A DNA stretch of 64,000 nucleotides from Aquanectria penicillioides. Its lineage: Eukaryota; Ascomycota; Sordariomycetes; Hypocreales; Nectriaceae. Below, piece by piece: positions 10,885 to 23,535 of this stretch. Location: NCBI GenBank assembly GCA_003415625.1, contig PYIU01000003.1:6014001-6078000 (forward strand). Direction: 5' to 3'. The notes under the pieces were generated by a model that worked only from the letters and a program-made list of their open reading frames with translations, made no database searches and was not told the origin of the DNA. The position numbers and the translations under genes are program-made. The stretch's first letter is position 1. Each line of letters starts with the position of its first letter.

Positions 10885-13829
10885 CTAGTACTGCAAAATA
10901 CGCGAGTCCTCATCGAGAGCTCCAACCAAGCCTCTAATCTCGTCACTTAGCAACTTCAGCTCTTCTGCTACCTGGCCTGTTACCAGAGCGTATGCGTAGA
11001 GCAAAGCATAGTCTCTTTCCTCCACCACGACGTCGATGGGGTTTCCGGTGTTGACCTCCTCTGCACTCACCATACCAGCAGCATACTCTTTGCGGAATTG
11101 GAAAACCTTTCCCAGAAGATTTTCTCGGGCTAAAATAATACTAGGGATTGCATCGGTCAAAGGGTACTCTAGCATCGTAGAGCTGGCGAGAACCTCAAAC
11201 ACGTGACAAATGTTGTCACACAACGCTGCCCGCTCTCTAGCCGTGTATTGCAGGAGGGCTTTCTCTGCGTCGGTGAGGTGACCCTTCCTATATGCCACGA
11301 GGCTCATCGCATAAAAACCATCGAGGATGCGGTTTGTTCCTCTTAACATGCGCCCATATGTTTCCATTGGAAATGGACCGGTCAGATCAAACTCTGATGC
11401 GGCAGACTGTCGCAAACTCTCTAGGTCTGCGGCGTGTCTCTGCATGGCCACTTGCTCGCCAGACTTGAGGTAACTTTGAGACCCTTGACTTCGGAATAGG
11501 ACTGACAGTGGTCCTCGCTTCCAAATCAAACCCATTTGTAGATGGAGGGCTGAAAGCCCTTCTTTGAACTTCCTTCGTCCAGAAATTGGCCAAATGATTC
11601 GGCACACAATAAGCCCCCAGAGGATGCCAGCCGTAACAGCTATGGCGCGGTGTTTGGCAATTTCCACAATATCGGGATGTCGACCTCCCTCATCATTGTT
11701 GTCGTCATTGTTATTCACCTTTTGGGTTAGACTATATGCATAAAGGGTTGACACGTTGTATGCCAAGAGCGTGATGCGTCCGAGCGGCGCCTTTCCCCAA
11801 ACGACAATGAAGTAAAAGATCAAAAAGCTGACCATCCAGCCTAGAATAATCAACACGATTGCATATCCATGGCTCAATTTCCAGTTAATCACGGAGAACA
11901 CACATCCCACAATCGTGCCGATGAATCGTGACCAGCCTGTGGTATTGGACGCGCCAACCGTCATTGAACATACAATCATGAATGAAAGCAAGCCCCATTC
12001 GCCTCGCCACCGGGTATATATATCCCGAGTAGCTTCAATGAAAGCAAACATGGCCCACATGGCAGCCCCGATCCCAACCTTGAGTCCAAACTTGACTGTT
12101 CACGTTAGATAAGAATTGAGAACGGAAAATTGTACTTACTATCATCTCTTGCCATTTTCCTAAATAGTCTCAGGACCTTTCGAAGGATCCAAACCGGAAC
12201 CTCTCTGGCGGTATGAGGAGAATCCAATGGCCTCGAGTTCCGTTGCTGGGCTAGAAGACTCGGGACACTTAGGGAACTAGCCAACCTTCGCATCGGTCGT
12301 ATCAACCTATCTGCTTCAGGGGATTCCGATGGCCAAAGAGGCTTATTTCGATCATCAGCACTTGGAACTCTCCACCACATAATCCATCGCCAGCTACGCC
12401 TTTCATGGTGAATAACATAGTCGAGATTGTCCATAATGTCGAGATATTTCAACACTTCTTCTCCAACAGATTGCAAACTGAAGCTGAAGTGTCCACACGC
12501 AGCGGCAATTTCCTCCAACTTGATCCTTTCAGTCTCGGGACATGAAGTGTTTGTCTCTATGCTATCGTAAAGCTCCTGCAGAGCATCAGTACGTGCCGTG
12601 TTGAACAATCCCAGGGAATCCGTAAGGCTCCTTCTCAGCTCCTCATCAGTGTTGACATCAAAGGTCGGAGCGCCCCGAAAGGGGGTCTGGTTCAACACTT
12701 TGCAAAGTGCCTGTCCCAATTCTGTCATTGAAGGCCCGATAGATGTCACAAAAAGCTCAAACAAATCGGGCTGTGGTTCTCCTGGCGATTCGGTTGTGGG
12801 GGACTGCTCGGGAGACCGAGGGACCATGAAAAGGCTGAGTTGAGTGTTGGCCGCGTTCCGGAGTCCACCAAGAGATTGCGCAAGCATCTCCATCGACCCA
12901 GCAACAGATCTCTCGTTGTAATACAATGCTTCGTATCCAAGGAAATAATGCTCGAATTTTGCTTCTCTGATATCCTTCATCATCTCGGAATATGCGGCGA
13001 GGTATCCTGAAGAAGCAGTCGAAAACTTTTCCGACGTGAGCTCACTCTGCGAGCCGCTGTTGAACCCTTCAATGATCATGGATAAGATGTCGGCGAGGGA
13101 AGCCGACACCCTATTCATCGACTGGCGAACTGACTGGCGAGCAGATTGCCGCCAGATGAGCAAATTCACTGTTGCGGTCGACGTGATTCCCATGATAAGC
13201 ATCTTGAATACCTGTAGTACCTTTTCGTTTGAAAAGATGTTGGACACCACATGGTTCTCTCTGGTGACGACACCGATGATGGCCAGTGATGCTAGCGTGC
13301 TCCCGGTGTTGACAAGAGGGTTTCCCATTTTCTGTTTGACCCAGCCCATGAATCCAAAGCCGCCGCCGATGAATATGATGACGACCAAGAGGTGGGCTAT
13401 CATGACCATCTTCATAACGGAGCCTATGAGGACAGACGTGGCCATAGATAAGACAGAGATAAGCTCAGCATAGGCGACGGCGACAATAGCAATCATGATG
13501 GCCTCGATCATCGAACCTGCAGACCGCGCGGGGTGAAAATAGACTGTGATGGTGGCGACGACATGCTTGCCGTCAGGTTTGCCGAGGAAATTAGACAGCG
13601 GCGACAGGAACGTCGCCAAGCTTGCGATGGTGTAGGCGATTGTGCATTTCAGGACTTGGCGGCCATTGGGCGAATCGAGCCAGTGGCGGAACCGCGACGC
13701 CGCCGTCCTGACGCTGTCGTTCGCCGCGTCCAAGAACTCGGGCATCGTCCTGGGAGCTGGATCCCCCAGTTGGATCCTCCGGCCTAGTATTTGCGGGATG
13801 CCATCGTCAGCGACGATTGAGGGCGGCAT
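10885..13829 (-). CDS. ArAE/FUSC-like membrane transporter (fungal DUF2421 family)
   Basis: Two exons (13829-12140; 12095-10885) joined by a 44-nt intron (GTAAGTAC...CTAACGTGAACAG) give 966 residues. An N-terminal block of hydrophobic helices (about residues 70-215) is followed by a long soluble segment. The second exon begins FGLKVGIGAAMWAMFAF, typical of the second membrane half of fungal aromatic-acid-exporter-like proteins (ArAE_2_N plus DUF2421; related to bacterial FUSC/YccS), followed by more helices and a cytosolic tail. Members are presumed exporters of aromatic or other organic acids; the substrate here is unknown. Upstream of 13829 the sequence CTAACGCATGCGCGCAG resembles a branch site plus acceptor, so an additional 5' exon is possible. 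Confidence 0.8.
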
Positions 13830-14867
13830 GTGAGGAAGCCTGCGCGCATGCGTTAGCTGATAGGCAGCCACACCCGGAGCAGCCGGGAATAATGACGGAG
13901 CGCGTTACTCTTCTTGTGCAGACTCTGCAGAGTCCCTGAAGCGGTCAAGTGGCGGGTATGGGGTGTCTCTCGACCAAGATGAGTCCCTTGTATCATTTCG
14001 CTCATCGTGATAGCTGGCAAATGTTCGATCCATATGCCGGGGCTGCTTCTGGTCAAGCTTGTTCGCATGCGTACGTACACCTTGGGATCCATTCCTGACC
14101 CTTTGTCGCTCCCATTACTCAGCACCCGATAGGCAGCGTGTCGACAGGATTTGGGGTCAGGTGACCTAATGAAGCACACACTCTGGCGGGGGGGGGGGGG
14201 GGTTGCAGCACGAACCACTCTGTAGAGGTCGAGCATGTCTGAATCTGACCATCGACTTGCGTCATTCCCAGAACGAGGCTCAAGCCAAGAAACGTGTCAG
14301 CCGTGTAGCAAATGGGGGTGCGCCCAAAGGAGAGCATGGATGGGTTCGATACCGGTAGCATGGAGACACCACGGCCGAAACCTGCGAACCTGTCTCATCC
14401 GCCCCACTTTCTCGAAATTCGCTGATGTCACTTCGATTCGACCTCGACTGACATTTGTTTCCTTACGGCTCTCTGTTTCAAGCAAGCGAAATGGCCACCC
14501 TTGGGGGTCCACTGGTAATTGAGACATTTTATACCCCACGCCTCTTCAGAAATTTCATTATGGGGAGGAGTTTTTTTTTCTTTTTCTTTTTTTCATAGTG
14601 TAGAAAGGATCAAACGAAATCACCAGTGAAGCCAAGCAAAATGAACAAATTGGACTAGAGGAGCTGCGGTGTAAGAAACTATCGCCCAATATTCCATCTG
14701 ATAATTGTAAAGTGTATTGGTATGATATTTGCGTTGAATCGAATCGAAACGGCCAGCAAAGAGTTTTGACAGCTCAGTCGGCGGTTTCCCATAAATATTT
14801 CAGGTCGTGCAACGCCTACCTTTTCACAGTCCATAGACATAGGCAAGTACTCTCGCACTGGGGGCAA
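13830..14867. other. Intergenic region with promoter of the transporter
   Basis: About 1 kb upstream of the ArAE-like transporter and downstream of the O-methyltransferase. It contains a 15-G homopolymer (14188-14202) and a T/C-rich tract near 14570-14595. No gene recognised. Confidence 0.5.
14188..14202 (+). repeat. Poly-G tract (15 G)
   Basis: Fifteen consecutive G, directly readable, in the upstream region of the transporter gene. Such tracts are prone to slippage and sequencing error and can form G-quadruplex-like structure; no function is shown. Confidence 0.9.
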
Positions 14868-16486
14868 TTAGGCAGAGCTCTTCAACTTTGCCTCTACACA
14901 CCCTCCGGGAACCCCTGGGGCTCGCCATGTCTTCACCAATTCGAGACCGGCTGCCTCAAACATCTTTTGGAAGCCCTTTTCTGTGCGTTCCTTTCCACCC
15001 ATGGTCATAACAGCCTGATCCAACACGGCAGACGCAAAGTCGGCTTCACCTACACGCGGGGCGAGGACCATTTCGCAAACAAGTACACGGGAATCGGGGG
15101 ACATGGCTTCGGCCAGTCGAGTCAAAATCTTGACACCGACAGGATCAGCATAATCGTGGAGAATCATGCGCATAAAGTATGCCTTGGCGCCTAGTGTTGA
15201 GTTAGCACGTCGGTTGGTCCTCTGAACACATCCAAAGAATGAAACCGTACCTTTGATAGGCTGCTCAGTCATAAAGTCATGTTCGAGGAGCTGTACATCA
15301 GAAGGCAGGGTGCTATTAGATTTGGCGAGTTGAATCATTTCGGGTCGTTCTTGAAGTGCGCAGCTCTTGGCCGAGAGATCAGGATGGGCTTCCAAAATCT
15401 TGTTGAGAACAACACCCTCACCGCCACCGACGTCTACTAGTTCGACGACACCCTTAGCCTCGTCTTCTGGGGTGTTTTTGAGAGTGCTAAAGTCAAAGTG
15501 GCCGGTAACTGGGATGGCGACATCGATACCAGCCATGCCGGTTTGAAATGTCTGGAGCCTCTCGGGGTTCTGCATCATGATGCTCCATACTGGGGTTCCC
15601 TCCTGCTTGTAATAAGCAGTGTAGGGATTGCGTGTTGGGTCATAAGGCTCCGTTAATTCGCCTCGCGTGACCAGATAATCGTCAAAGTTGTGCATATGCT
15701 TGAACCACTCATCGTACCTGAGCGGGGTAAGGATGCGATCAATGGGCAGTTCTTCACGGGGCAAAGGGGCTCTTACATGGCCAAGAACAGGTGGCCTGGG
15801 GCGGGCTTATCTAGAATATAGGCTAGAGAAAACTTGGTGTGCTTGTACTCGCCACCGTCGGGCTCAGTCTGGTCTAAGAAGCCTGAAGCAACTACGTGGG
15901 GTTGCCATGAGAAATGTGAAGATCACGACGGGATCGAGTTAAAAGGACTCACCTAATATGCGCCCCATGCGCTCTGAGAAGCGAGTGATTGATGAGCCAA
16001 AAGATGCCTGACGTCAAGATGTCGATTCAAAGATAGCACGTACCCAAAAGGGAGTCTTGGACCCCGGTGGCCTTTGAGAGCTCCTCTAGGGAGATGGATC
16101 CGGTAGTCGGAATAGCATCGAGGACCTTGAGTCGCATGAAGGTGCGAATAGCAACGAGCTCGGCCATCTATCATGGGAAACAGTGTGAGCAACAACAGGG
16201 CGCACCTCGAGGCCAAAGCGCCTGTGGCGTAGTGGTGGGGGATTGGCATTATTGGGGACAGCCGAAAGCAGAGAGGGATGGGGCAGAGTTGCGAGCTCAC
16301 ATGAAGGCCATGATAATTGGGCTTTTGGTCGGGAGTGATGAGGGCCTGGGTGAGCTGGCGAGTCTTTTCGAGGATCTGGACGCGCGACATGTATCCGGAC
16401 AGGTCGGGGGCGTCAGAGTAGGCCTGGGCGGCCTGGGTGAGGCTGCTGACGAGGTCGTCGACCTCTTGCTTGGTTGGGAGGGCCAT
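14868..16486 (-). CDS. SAM-dependent O-methyltransferase (COMT-like, PF00891 type)
   Basis: Six exons: 16486-16301, 16167-16044, 15973-15953, 15882-15777, 15717-15251, 15190-14868. They give 408 residues, normal for fungal O-methyltransferases. The N-terminal dimerisation region reads through MAELVAIRTFMRLKVLDAIP and a winged-helix-like segment (SISLEELSKATGVQ). The SAM-binding domain has VELVDVGGGEGVVLNKIL (motif I), a GAKAYFMRMILHDYAD segment carrying the conserved His-Asp, and a C-terminal GFQKMFEAAGLELVKTW. Introns are 133, 70, 70, 59 and 60 nt, and all joins restore this family pattern. The enzyme probably methylates a hydroxyl of a small aromatic metabolite; the substrate is unknown. 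It is transcribed divergently from the LaeA-like methyltransferase. Confidence 0.88.
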
Positions 16487-17136
16487 GGCGAAAATGGAAT
16501 CGTGCAGGATGAGGAATTCCTGTTGCTGTCAAAGGGCAGGTGCTTCGACGATGCAGGGAAGCTCTCAGTCTCAGAGCAAAGGCATGCAATGTGAAGCGGA
16601 GCAGCAAGCAGATGCTACGGCACGGCGCGCAAGCGTGGGCGTGGGCGTGAGCCAGTCCTAGGAAATTTGTCCCAGCGGCACAAGGAGAGGGACCCGCCCA
16701 AGTCAAGTGAAGGGACAGGGCCTTGGCCATGGCCTGGCTTTGGGGACCACGCCATGGCCGGGGGCGACTATGCTTCTCACGGACTAGCCGCCCGTGATAG
16801 CGAGAGGGGGTTCGCACATTCCGTGGTTCGCGGTTGGCGGATTGCTTGCGGTGAGCAGCCGGGCTGGATTGCCACGAGTCCACGACTGGGCGACTGGGCG
16901 ACTGGGTGTGGGCGTTGTGGGCGGCCACAAAAAAACATGTGGTTGCGGGTCTGCGGGATGAGCCGTCCGTGGCCGTCCGTGGCTCTCCGTGGCTCTCCGT
17001 GGCTCTTCGTCTCTCGCCGCCTTCAACCCGCCGACTTCTCACTTAAACATTGCGCCGTAGCCTGTGCTTTAAGTTCGATCGTGCATCCTACTGCAACCAT
17101 CCTCCCTCAACCAGCGCCTTCCGCTCATCCCCATCC
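16487..17136. promoter_or_regulatory. Divergent promoter region with short tandem repeats
   Basis: About 650 bp between the start codons of the O-methyltransferase (minus) and the LaeA-like methyltransferase (plus), so it should contain both promoters. It is GC-rich and holds two direct-repeat arrays: CGACTGGG three times (16883-16906) and a 10-bp unit ending CCGTGGC four times (16964-17003). No core promoter element is identifiable with confidence. Confidence 0.5.
16883..17003. repeat. Two short tandem arrays (8-bp x3, 10-bp x4)
   Basis: CGACTGGG occurs three times in tandem at 16883-16906. CGTCCGTGGC twice and then TCTCCGTGGC twice run from 16964 to 17003. Both lie in the shared upstream region of two methyltransferase genes. 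Confidence 0.85.
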
Positions 17137-18603
17137 ATGTCCGCGCCGTCATCGCCCCCGAACCCTGTGGATTCTAAGCCCCGGCCCGCGCAGGGCAGCC
17201 CAACCGCACGAGGTGATGCTGCGGGAACGGCCACCCTGGGTGGGGGCGTTCCATCCCCTCGGGACGAAAAAGCACCAACGCCAGAGTCGGAGCCAAAGCG
17301 AGACGAGTCCGCAGACCCATGGATCGAGTCGTCGTCGGCGGCGCCCTCGAGTCACATCGAGCCCGACGTCTGGTCCGAGGCCGCTGACGACGGCTACGCG
17401 GAGTCAACCACCACCAGCTACCTGACGTCCATCGCCTCCAACATCAGGCGCGGTGTCGAGGAGAATGGCCGTACCTATAGCGCCTACGGCCTCCACAAGG
17501 CCTGGATCCCCAGCGACGACCTAGAGGTTAGTCGTTATTGTTACTGATGCTACTGCTACTGCTACCACTCCTACTATTCCTTCTACTAGCGACGCAGCTC
17601 CACCTCCGATGTACCCTTGCCTGTGCTAACCAATGTCGCTTTCTAGATGGAGAGAAATGATCTGCAGCACTGCAAGTTCACCATGCTCATGGACGACCAG
17701 CTTCACTTGGCCCCCATCTCAGACCACCCCCAGAAAATCCTAGATCTTGGTACAGGCTCGGGTATCTGGGCTATCGACATGGCCGACCAGCATCCGTCTG
17801 CCCGCGTCATTGGTGTTGATACCTCTCCAACCCAGCCCAACGTGATCCCGCCGAACCTCACTTTCGAGGTCAGTATTTTTCTCTGCTGTCTAACCTGTCC
17901 TTTGGGGGAAGCCTGGTCATCTCAGTTGCCCTGCCCTGCCCGGCCTAGCCCCTCCCCACCTCTGTGACCTTGCCCTTCTCAACGTCTGACCGCTACTAAC
18001 CATCCTCCTCCTCCCACTTAGATTGATGATATCGAAGATGACTGGCTTTGGGGAGAGTCAACCTTTGATTTCATTCACGGTCGCGAGCTCATTATGGCTA
18101 TCCGCGACTGGCCCCGCTTAATCCGCCAATCTTTCAACCATCTAAAGCCCGGCGGCTACCTACAACTTGGTGGCTCTGTACCGGACTTCAGATCTGATGA
18201 TGACACGCTTTCACAGGACTCTGCGTACATGGAGCTGGGTCGCATTTACCTTCAGATGTCAGAACGGGTTAACTTGTCGGGATGGGAGCCTACCAGATGG
18301 AAACGCCACCTCGAGGAAGTAGGTTTTGAGGATGTGACTGAGCATTTGCTAAAAATTCCAACAAACCCGTGGCCTAAAGACCCCCATCTAAAGCAAATTG
18401 GCGCGTTCGAATTGCATCACTTTCGCGAGTCGATTGGAAACGTATTCGCGAGGGGCTACGAGCAGATCCTAAATGGCGATCCCGCATACTTCCAAGTCTT
18501 GCTGGCCAGGGCTCGAAAAGAAGTGACAGACCCAAGTATTCACAGCTGGGTTCCGTTGTATGCGTCTTCTCAAGATTCCATTACCAAATTCGATGCATCC
18601 TGA
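17137..18603 (+). CDS. LaeA-like SAM-dependent methyltransferase
   Basis: Three exons (17137-17526, 17647-17868, 18022-18603; introns 120 and 153 nt) encode 397 residues. The start at 17137 (MSAPSSPP) precedes a low-complexity Pro/Ser/Glu-rich N-terminus of about 90 residues, usual for this fungal family. Then come the family's ENGRTYSAYG segment and a class I methyltransferase fold: ILDLGTGSGIWAIDMAD (motif I), VIGVDTSPTQP (post-I acidic residue), IDDIEDDW, a FIHGREL strand and LKPGGYLQL. The closest named group is the large LaeA/Llm (LaeA-like methyltransferase) family. Some members influence secondary metabolism and development, but most are uncharacterised, so a regulatory role here is only inference. 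Confidence 0.85.
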
Positions 18604-19009
18604 AGAGGCTAACAGTATTTTTAGTTATGTTGTTTACGGACGGAGACCTGGCGGGCTGTCAACATCCGAGGCGACAAATGATGAATGATGAATTTTTTTT
18701 TCTCTTTCGGCCAAAACCACGAGTTCATTTTGCAAATGTGAAAAATACTTTCTTTTATAGTCACCGGCGTTAGGCGGACTAGTCATACGTTGTATTGGAG
18801 GTTTTTAAAGTGTAACCATGTGTTCGTTGAAAGAGGATAGAAATGCTCAAGCAAAAGAAATTTTACTTTTAAATATAGGCAGCGAATTAGTCTCGGCTAC
18901 CCTCGTCGACAAGAGCGTACGGGGCCGTAAAGGACAGTAGCTAAGATGCAAAATGCTAGCAGAACCTCACGTTTGAGTGCTTTCGGAGGGTTTCCGTCTT
19001 TCCGAAGAC
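18604..19009. other. Convergent intergenic region
   Basis: About 400 bp between the convergent ends of the methyltransferase and the short-chain dehydrogenase. It should contain both 3' UTRs; nothing else is recognised. Confidence 0.5.
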
Positions 19010-19789
19010 TTAGGCCGAAGGCCAGTTACGGTTTAGAACAATGCAACTTCCATTCGCATTCACACCCATATCTCCCTCGCTCAAAAAGCCAATGTACTTT
19101 GCGACATCTTCAGTTGGCAATCCTGTCTTTCCCGGAACATAACCTGGCTCTGTGGCTCTGGACAGCGCCATGCCTTCCTGGTTGATTCCATCAGCAAAAG
19201 CCTCTGAAATGTTGGTGGTTTCCATAGCTCCAAGCAACAGGGCCACGCTAGACACGCCGCGGCTCCCGTAAAACCCTGCCGTGTTCTTTGTAAGGGCGAC
19301 TATGCCATGTTTGCTTGCGGTGTAGGCCACTCCTGCAGCAAAGCCGCGGAAGGAGGCGTTGGATCCAATGTTGATGATCAAGCCGCTGCTCTGCTTCTCC
19401 ATCACCTGAACAGCGTGCTTCGTCATCAAAAATGACCCAGTGAGGTTAACGGCAAGCACTCGATCCCACATGATCTTCTCGCATGAGCCTGCAGGATCGA
19501 AATGGTCCATGACTCCTGCATTGTTGACCAACACGTCCACTCGGCCAAACTTGTCCATGGTGGAAGCAATGAGCTTTTTGACCGACTCTTCGTCACTAAC
19601 ATTGACTTCTATGGCAAGAACCTTATCTGGATAGTCCTGCTTGAACTCGTCTGCGGCCGCGGATAGCCGGGTTGGATTGATATCGCAAACCACAACGTTT
19701 GATCCCCTATCGAGGAACATTTTAGCAATGACTTGTCCGAGCCCGCCAGACGAGCCGGTAACAATGGCAGTTTTCCCTTCTAGGGACAT
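19010..19789 (-). CDS. Classical short-chain dehydrogenase/reductase (SDR)
   Basis: Single exon, 259 residues, starting at an ATG at 19789. The Rossmann cofactor motif is TGSSGGLG (residues 12-19); the acidic residue after the second strand (VVVCDIN) favours NAD(H). VDVLVNNAGVMDHF contains the NNAG motif. The catalytic Ser lies in IINIGSNASF and the Tyr-Lys pair in AYTASKHG (YxxxK). Length and layout are typical of bacterial and fungal classical SDRs of about 250 residues. The substrate cannot be told from sequence. No introns are apparent. Confidence 0.88.
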   Translation of the reverse strand: MSLEGKTAIVTGSSGGLGQVIAKMFLDRGSNVVVCDINPTRLSAAADEFKQDYPDKVLAIEVNVSDEESVKKLIASTMDKFGRVDVLVNNAGVMDHFDPAGSCEKIMWDRVLAVNLTGSFLMTKHAVQVMEKQSSGLIINIGSNASFRGFAAGVAYTASKHGIVALTKNTAGFYGSRGVSSVALLLGAMETTNISEAFADGINQEGMALSRATEPGYVPGKTGLPTEDVAKYIGFLSEGDMGVNANGSCIVLNRNWPSA

Positions 19790-22700
19790 TTTAGGTATGG
19801 AATGTGGTGTATTTCAAAGTTTCCACGTAATGGTGAGGACGGAACAATCTGGGCAAAGACTATCAATGGATAGATGAGGCCATAAATACAAATCCTCGAG
19901 CCTGTGAGTGAGGCGTTGTATTCTTACCCCGCATTTACCCGCGCATCGCGGGCCCTCACCGCGTATTCGGATGTTAGGGCTCGTATTTAGGTTTGTAGAG
20001 AATATGCAGTGTTCTAGATTGTGTGAGGCAGGGTGTCCTGTGTTCTCGGAGCTAAGGCGAGAGGCAGTATCGATTCGGCTAGCGGAGATCATCGACTCGT
20101 GGTTAGTCTCAATGGACAAATCAAATCAGCGAAGGTTTTAGACTTGCTTCCTGACTGATTGATAAGACTTCGAAATAATTGAATTGTTTGATGAGGGAAT
20201 AATTGAGTTTACAGTCGATTATTAGTTCAACTTGATATCTCAAACTTCTGCATGTCGCTGACGGACCCCTTGGGTACTTTCGAAATAAACAGCGTTGCCT
20301 TCTTCATCCTAAGCGAATGAGGCCCTCTATTCATTTCCCTTTGCAATACCTATCCTCTAGTCATAACGTACCATAATTACGTTAGCTAAACCACTCGACG
20401 TGTTGCCTAATGTGTTTGGCCTGTGTGTCTCCTATTTTGGAAAGTATCGCTCGATCAGGCTAGTTTCAAACAATCTATCGCAGCAACATTAAATTATACA
20501 GTGCCGGTTCTCTTTATTTTATTTGTTGAATCAGCGGAACAGGAGCAGAAGGAAGAATAATGAGAGCTAAGGTCCTATGCTCTATGCAAATCCACCTCAT
20601 AGGTTGCTGACTAACTGAGTGATACAACAAATGATAGGGTATCCGCTAGTGAAATGAATATTTAATCCTTACAATTAAACCTCAACTCTTATCCCTTCGA
20701 TTTCCCTACTATTATTAATTTCAAGATCAAGAACTCGACAGTATCTCGTATGGATGGCACTCACGTTGACACTAACTAGAATTGTCAAAGACGGAGGGAA
20801 TGTACAGCGTTTGACCTACAATGGATAGCCACTTATTTCATTTCACAACTCAAGAGCTATCTAACTTTTTTCTAACACGAGATGAGCAGTGTAGTTCTGC
20901 ATACGTTTTTCAGGGCCACTATGGTGGTATTTATAGGTTGAATTAGTATTACGAGTCCAGCTAGGAGAAGTGAGCAGCGACGACACTCATGACACATGTG
21001 GTGGACCTAAAATGCACTTCATTTTGTTTCAGCCATTTTTGCATCAATTTACTGAAGAAGTTAGAGCCGTCAATTTATTCTCATTCACATGTCAAATCTC
21101 CAACTATTCCTAAAGTTCCTATGTGTACTTCTTCGCTGAAAGCGAACGTACTGGTATCGTAGATAATGATCCCAATTACCATCCACACCCGCCACATACG
21201 ACCATACCCATCAGAGAACTCGGGATCCCGTCCGCTCTCCCATAGATAACCTGATGAGGGGCGGATTAGTAGTTAGGTCGGTGACGACTAGCGAATACCC
21301 GCTGTTGTATGTCTTTTTGTTTTTGTTTCTCCACCCATTCATTATCTGAGTACCCAAGTGTTTCTTTTTACGCCGATGCCTTCTCCATCTCTTGTGGTTG
21401 AGATATTTTTAGTAGACTAAAAGGCTAAGCAAATGATATGCATCATAGTGCGAGATACTCATAGCAGATCGGAGGCGTCTTTGATTTCTTTGACTTTTTT
21501 GGTTGCTTGACGGAGGCTTAGGTTTGAGAATTTCTTGAAAGTGGGGATTCTCTTTTGTGGAAAACATGGAATTGCTTGGATTATTAGTTGTAAGTCAGTT
21601 GGGAAAACTTGGTCTAACAATTAATTATGCTACTTGAACTCCAATCCACGACGTACCTTGACCTACCAATCAGTCACTTCTTGACACATCAACATCCTTC
21701 GATAGGTTCCCTTCCATGCTCTAGGATACCTCGTAATCAATATTACAGGCGTCAATGCAGTTTCAAGTCACGGCACAATTTTTCTAGTCAATTTCATGTG
21801 ATGGCATTTTTTGGTAGATCGTCCATGTCTATGAGTCTGATTGATGAGCTCTATAATTATGATCACGCTACTCGCTTTCAAATATTAACTTAAATGAGCA
21901 TATATAGCATACATAGCAGTATTCATGTAAGCGCTTTGTGCATATTCACTTGAGTCTTAATAGAGGACCATTTCCCAGATTTTTTCATACAATTAGCACT
22001 TCGGGTTGTGGGGAATCCCGCTGATGCGAATCAGTGCCTTATAGACCTTAATATCCTGTGTTACTCTTAACCGAGGCACAGGTAGACCTTAGGTGTAGCA
22101 GTCAAGGGTTACCTCCGCTTTTCCGTATCACCCCCTCTCCAATTGCCCTCTTGGCACACATACATCCGCCCTGCATCAACGTCCTTGGCGAAGATAACCG
22201 CACTCTTTGGCATGAGTCAAGCAAGTAAGGGCATGTGCTCCAAAGTGTGGTTATCTTTCATGGCCCAATTCTCTGGTAGGGATTTGTAGATGATGACGCA
22301 TCTATTAGATGACAAATTGGAGACAACGGTCAAGCAGAATGAGATAGGGATTATCGAATGCAATTAGTCCAATGATATAAACACATGAACTTTCAATGTG
22401 CAATATAGGCTAAAATTACTAGGGTAGGTTCAGTTCCTAATCAGACAACGATTGCAAACCCATGGTGTCCGGACGATCCGCTAGAGCAATGTACAAAGCC
22501 CGAGGAGCCTAGATTTAGAGGCCGAGACAAACTGAGGCTTGGCAAAAAGCCCTCAATCAAGGTTTGACGAATGAAAGATAAATACGACGATGCAGAGGAA
22601 CAGGGATTCGCTGTGGACCGTGAACTATTTGCCTCTGGCTTGCGTATGTTCGCAGTTCTCATGATAAGCACGATAACGATAAGGTCGTACCCGTACGCCA

Positions 22701-23535
22701 GAACAGGAAATTCAGTGACTTTCCCCCTCTTTGGGCATGATACCACCAATGCAACAAAGGGAGTCAATGAGCCCACGACGCCAATCCATGGGTTCGCCCA
22801 AAGCCTCTCCCGGCCATTGTGGGGATTTACAGGCTTCCCCTCATTCTTATCATACCGGTTCCACTACATGCCCCAGCTAATAGTATGCATATTCTTAATG
22901 TTCGCGTCCATCGAAGAGGGTCCAGTTACCTATCGCAAAACATGACATGGATCCAACCCGATGGACCTGCCATTATGATCTTTAAATATGGCACGTGGAA
23001 TGGAAAGTCCCGGAGCTCGCCTCGCCCTTCCAAGCCCAGCGACTACATTCGAAAACTATCCCTACAGTCCGTATCTCCTCGCAACTGTGATCCCTGCCGA
23101 CGGGGTGTGTTATCTGAATACCGAATCCATCGCTATCAGTTCACCTCCAAGTGAACCCAGGTACATGGTTCCAAGGTGTTTCCACCAAGACCGAGATGGT
23201 TCTGCTTTGCAAAAGAAAAGCAGTTACGTAAAATATCATTCTCGATAGACAGGTTTGTTATCAGCCTGTGAGCCAAACCCGTTCTAATGCCTGATCCACC
23301 ACGGAGAAGAGACGCATTTTACGATTCCGGAAATATAGCATTGAACGTCACCAATGAACCTGATAGACAATTCTTGCATGCACATTGATAATAATTCGGA
23401 ACTCATTGGATACAAAGACAGTTGTGATTGTCCATAAATGAATTGCCTTCGCTCCTCTAATCGTTAATACTGGTCAGACTTGCCAGCGTCTTGCATTGAA
23501 GATTAACTCGATAACCCTGAGGGAGCTAAGACATC
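19790..23535. other. Long gene-poor intergenic region
   Basis: About 3.7 kb of moderately AT-rich sequence upstream of the divergently oriented SDR and amino-acid oxidase. It contains one copy of the 110-bp inverted-repeat element (22022-22130). Overlapping open frames at about 22441-22945 on both strands encode hydrophobic stretches but match nothing I recognise. No RNA gene was identified. Confidence 0.5.
22022..22130 (+). mobile_element. MITE-like 109-bp element, copy A
   Basis: It begins TGATGCGAATCAG and ends CTTTTCCGTATCA, so the ends are short imperfect inverted repeats (TGATRCG...CGTATCA). The whole unit is about 90% identical to the reverse complement of 29943-30052; the similarity stops at these ends on both sides, which defines it as a discrete element. 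No coding capacity. Class is unknown; size and ends suggest a miniature inverted-repeat transposable element. Confidence 0.7.

Noticed and set aside
22441..22945. Overlapping hydrophobic open frames on both strands
   Set aside because: They resemble fragments of a membrane protein, but no family signature is visible on either strand, so no gene was called.
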